DNA from: Cellulophaga sp. F20128
Lineage (GTDB): Bacteria; Bacteroidota; Bacteroidia; Flavobacteriales; Flavobacteriaceae
Assembly: GCF_023015805.1 (NCBI RefSeq)
Contig: NZ_JALKBA010000002.1
Coordinates: 62,001-126,000, forward strand
Direction: 5' to 3'
DNA length: 64,000 nt
A program made the translations under genes and the position numbers. The number at the start of each line of letters is the position of its first letter. Position 1 is the first letter of the stretch. This document shows positions 61,537 through 64,000 of this stretch, piece by piece. The notes beneath the pieces were generated by a model, which saw only the letters and a program-made list of their open reading frames with translations, was not told the origin of the DNA and did no database searches.

Positions 61537-62166
61537 CTAGTAAATATCTAAAGCTTTCGCTTGTTGTAATAAATCTACCATATTATCTACATTTAATTTT
61601 TTCATTAAACGCGCCTTATAGGTGCTAATCGTTTTCTCATTTAGGCTAAGGCCTTCGGCAACATCTTTATTTCTTTTGCCACTAGCAAGCATTTTTAGGA
61701 CCTCTACCTCTCTTGTAGATAGTTTTCTAAACAATCTCCTAGGTTTTTGAGTGCCTTCGTCAAAGGCAAGTCGCTGTGCTAATTCATTGGTGATAAACAT
61801 TTTTCCATCACTAATTTTTTCTAAGGCTGCAACAATATAATCTAAATCGGCAGACTTTGATAGGTATCCTTGAGCGCCGGCTCTAATAGAGCTAATGGCA
61901 TAAACGTCTTCAGACTGTCCGCTGTACATAAGAACTTTAACGTCTGGATAGCTCTTCTTCATTTTTCGTAAGCAGGCAATCCCATTTATTTCAGGAAAAT
62001 CCATCTCTAACATTAAAACATCAGGAATTTCGTTTTCCAATTTGTAAAAAAGCTCTGCTGAAGAATTAGCGGTGCCAATTACCTTGAAGCCTGTATCATT
62101 ATTTAAAACTTGTGTAATTCCAACTTGTACAACAGGATGGCTATCTGCAATAAATACTGTTTTCAT
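61537..62166 (-). CDS. NarL/LuxR-type response regulator with altered phospho-site
   Basis: This 209-residue protein has a receiver domain (about 1-120) and a LuxR helix-turn-helix (about 145-209, LSTREVEVLKMLASGKRNKD, then LNEKTISTYKARLMKKLNVD). In the receiver, the phospho-acceptor position reads Glu54 in MLEMDFP instead of Asp, and the second acidic residue near the N-terminus is Ser9 (IADSH). The Lys (GYLSKSAD) is kept. Such a regulator may be permanently active or respond to something other than phosphorylation. It is transcribed alone; the 170 bases upstream, toward nadE, should hold its promoter. Confidence 0.9.
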   Translation of the reverse strand: MKTVFIADSHPVVQVGITQVLNNDTGFKVIGTANSSAELFYKLENEIPDVLMLEMDFPEINGIACLRKMKKSYPDVKVLMYSGQSEDVYAISSIRAGAQGYLSKSADLDYIVAALEKISDGKMFITNELAQRLAFDEGTQKPRRLFRKLSTREVEVLKMLASGKRNKDVAEGLSLNEKTISTYKARLMKKLNVDNMVDLLQQAKALDIY

Positions 62167-62336
62167 TTCTTTTGTTTTATTAAAATTTAAGCTTACTTCC
62201 TGTTTAGATAATAAAATTCATACAAGAAAAGTCAGGTTAAATCATATATTTCAAGAGCAAAAGTCTTTTTTAATTGTTAAATATAAGCATTATTGGCGTT
62301 TTATTCGTTTTATTTTACAAAATATAGGTTGATTGG

Positions 62337-63125
62337 TTATTTTAATCCATTGGGGATCTTACAAATAGGGATTGGATTCATCTTATGTTGGTTGGCAGTA
62401 TTCAACTTTTTGTATAATACAAATACTTCTTTTTGTCTGTCAGTAAAATGGTCAGTATTCATTCCCTGCTCATCGGCTAACATAGCCCATTCTAATTCTG
62501 GATAAGAAGCACCTATTTGATCTTCATCAGTTCTATCGTCTCCCCAAAGTCCATCTGTAGGGGCTGCTTTTATAATGTCAGAATTCACACCGAGAAACTG
62601 GGCTATTTCATAGACCTCGCTTTTCATTAAATCCGCAATAGGACTAATGTCTACACCACCATCACCGTATTTGGTGTAGAAGCCAACGCCAAAATCCTCT
62701 ACCTTATTACCAGTTCCTGCTACCAAATAACCGTGCAGGCCTGCAAAGTAATAAAGACTGGTCATTCGCAACCGTGCTCTTGCATTTGCGAGCGATAAAA
62801 ACCGATCATCTTCATTTGCAACGCTCGGTAGTGTGTCTATAAAACTATCAAATACAGGAGTGAGGTTTACCAATTGTCGTTCTACATGATTGTAATTCCC
62901 TTGCAGCCACTCAATATGCCTAGCGGCTCTTGAAACTTGATTTTCTGCTTGGTGAATAGGCATTTCTAGGCAAAGTAAATCCAAACCTGTTTTGGCACAC
63001 AGGGCAGAAGTCACGGCAGAATCGATTCCTCCAGATATTCCAATGACAAAACCTTTAATATTGGCTTTGGTTGCATAATCTTTAAGCCAGCTTACAATAT
63101 GATTCGTTACTTTTTCTGTTTGCAT
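62337..63125 (-). CDS. nadE: NAD+ synthase (NadE), ammonia- or glutamine-independent form
   Basis: This 262-residue enzyme completes NAD synthesis from deamido-NAD. It has the PP-loop ISGGIDSAVTSALCAKTG (near 28-45), GTGNKVEDFGVGFYTKYGDG, and VDISPIADLMKSEVYEIAQF, with TDGLWGDDRTDEDQIG. The length and lack of a nitrilase domain show the short, ammonia-dependent type. It is divergent from gldB, with 95 bases between the starts. The nadE-gldB neighbourhood is one I associate with gliding flavobacteria. Confidence 0.95.
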   Translation of the reverse strand: MQTEKVTNHIVSWLKDYATKANIKGFVIGISGGIDSAVTSALCAKTGLDLLCLEMPIHQAENQVSRAARHIEWLQGNYNHVERQLVNLTPVFDSFIDTLPSVANEDDRFLSLANARARLRMTSLYYFAGLHGYLVAGTGNKVEDFGVGFYTKYGDGGVDISPIADLMKSEVYEIAQFLGVNSDIIKAAPTDGLWGDDRTDEDQIGASYPELEWAMLADEQGMNTDHFTDRQKEVFVLYKKLNTANQHKMNPIPICKIPNGLK

Positions 63126-63153
63126 AGAACACCTTTATTACGTTGAAAACTAT

Positions 63154-63219
63154 TAACTTTGTCAGCGTAAAAATAAAGTGTAACATCTTAATATTATAAT
63201 GTTAACTCAATTACTTTTG
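63154..63219 (+). promoter_or_regulatory. Two candidate -7 elements before gldB
   Basis: TAACTTTG (63154-63161) and TACTTTTG (63212-63219) both fit TAnnTTTG. The second ends one base before the gldB ATG, so only a leaderless transcript could use it; the first would give a ~55-base leader. Confidence 0.45.
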
Positions 63220-63220
63220 A

Positions 63221-64000
63221 ATGAAACAGCCTATTTACGCACTTTTTGTCCTTTTTGCACTCTTTTTTGGGTGTAAAGAAGATTCTAAAGAAGCCCAAGA
63301 AATTAATAAAATAAAGGTAGATCTAACTATTTCCAGATTTGATAGGGAAATAGCAGCAGCTCAAGCAAGTGACATCCCTTTATTAAAAGAAAAGTATCCG
63401 TATTTGTTTCCTGAGCAATACCCAGATAGTATATGGGTTAACAATTTAAAGGATACCCTTCAGATTTCTATATTGAAAGAAGTAGAAGGTGCTTTTGGAG
63501 ATTTTAAGGAAGAAGCAGAAAAAATAGAACGGTTTTACAAACATGTTTTGTATGCTTTTCCCCAAGAAAGACTACCAAAAGTGGTTACGGTAATTTCTAA
63601 TGTAGACTACAATAACCCAGTGATCATAACCAATGAATTAGTATTGTTGGGTTTGGATAATTATTTAGGCCCTGAACATAAATTTTATCAAGGTTTTCAA
63701 AAATACATTGCCGCTGGTTTAGATCAGAAGTACTTGCTTAGTGATATTGCTAGTGCCTTTTCTAAAAAAGTAGTGGCGTACCCAAGCAGTGACAGAACAT
63801 TTTTGGCGCAACTCGTATATTATGGAAAGGTATTGTATTTAAAAGACAAATTAATTCCTTTTGAAAGCGATGCCATTAAGATAAAATACTCCCAAGAAGA
63901 TATGGATTGGGCTGCTATTAATGAGGAACAAATATGGCGTAATTTTATAGAGAATGAATATTTGTATAGTACGGATAAAAAACTAGCACTTCGCTTTTTA
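63221..64000 (+). CDS. gldB: Gliding motility lipoprotein GldB (partial, cut by window end)
   Basis: The frame is open from the ATG to the last base of the window (260 codons), so the C-terminus is missing. The N-terminus is a lipoprotein signal (LFVLFALFFGCKE, lipid-modified Cys near residue 17). The mature part matches GldB: KVDLTISRFDREIAAA, LKEKYPYLFPEQYPDSIW, LVLLGLDNYLGPEHKFYQGF, YIAAGLDQKYLLSDIASAF and YYGKVLYLKDKLIP. It supports gliding and the associated secretion machinery at the cell envelope. Its exact role is not established. Confidence 0.92.
   Translation, partial: MKQPIYALFVLFALFFGCKEDSKEAQEINKIKVDLTISRFDREIAAAQASDIPLLKEKYPYLFPEQYPDSIWVNNLKDTLQISILKEVEGAFGDFKEEAEKIERFYKHVLYAFPQERLPKVVTVISNVDYNNPVIITNELVLLGLDNYLGPEHKFYQGFQKYIAAGLDQKYLLSDIASAFSKKVVAYPSSDRTFLAQLVYYGKVLYLKDKLIPFESDAIKIKYSQEDMDWAAINEEQIWRNFIENEYLYSTDKKLALRFL

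Overview
The window comes from the chromosome of a marine-type member of the Flavobacteriaceae (Bacteroidota). The evidence is AT-rich DNA, promoters of the Bacteroidota type (TTTG, about 18-21 bases, TAnnTTTG), weak Shine-Dalgarno signals with several TTG or GTG starts, the gliding genes gldA and gldB, GLPGLI-family proteins, and outer-membrane beta-barrels with carboxypeptidase-like regulatory domains. I cannot name the species. No rRNA, complete tRNA, CRISPR array, transposase, integrase or prophage genes were seen.

Layout. 0-6 kb: a tiny protein, a deoxynucleoside kinase, two GLPGLI proteins and their outer-membrane partner. 6-14.4 kb: methionine supply. metK sits behind a SAM-II-like riboswitch; metY sits behind a SAM-I riboswitch; then come a rare-looking MetX / aspartate kinase / homoserine dehydrogenase fusion, a frameshifted GIY-YIG nuclease gene and metZ. 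14.4-23.2 kb: an accessory block that splits the sulfur cluster. It holds an Abi/HEPN defence candidate, a tRNA 3'-end fragment, a DUF1778-GNAT toxin-antitoxin pair, small orphan genes, a GAF histidine kinase, a lipoprotein, a GH10 xylanase, decayed coding stretches, and three copies of a structured ~105-bp repeat placed directly upstream of accessory genes. 23.2-37.5 kb: assimilatory sulfate reduction and methionine synthesis. This runs Rrf2 regulator, DUF2061, cysH, cysD, cysN, sulfite reductase, two siroheme genes and a ferredoxin-NADP reductase, then a second SAM-I riboswitch, a split metH with an ABM-domain gene between the halves, and metF. 37.6-41.4 kb: lipid A deacylase, a GIN-domain lipoprotein, a serine hydrolase and gldA. 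41.6-45.8 kb: a prephenate/DAHP operon preceded by an aromatic-rich leader peptide and attenuator. 45.8-64 kb: housekeeping genes (rsgA, dtd, two DUF3857 transglutaminases, a MazG-like protein, aroA, queA, rlmN, a polyprenyl synthase, an ECF sigma operon, dnaG, an atypical response regulator, nadE, partial gldB).

How the genes work together. Sulfate is activated and reduced to sulfide by CysDN, CysH and sulfite reductase, with siroheme and ferredoxin electrons supplied by neighbouring genes. Sulfide is joined to acylated homoserine (MetX domain plus MetY/MetZ), the product is methylated by split MetH with methyl groups from MetF, and methionine is converted to SAM by MetK, which feeds back through three riboswitches of two classes. 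A 17-bp dyad motif upstream of cysH and upstream of the sulfite reductase gene is a plausible target of the adjacent Rrf2 protein.

Most worth a second look: the Phe/Tyr/Trp attenuator upstream of pheA, the candidate Rrf2 operator, the cassette-like repeat family in the accessory block, the inverted repeat pair around metH, the trifunctional threonine/methionine fusion protein, and the response regulator with Glu in place of its phospho-acceptor Asp. All calls come from reading sequence; no database search was run.
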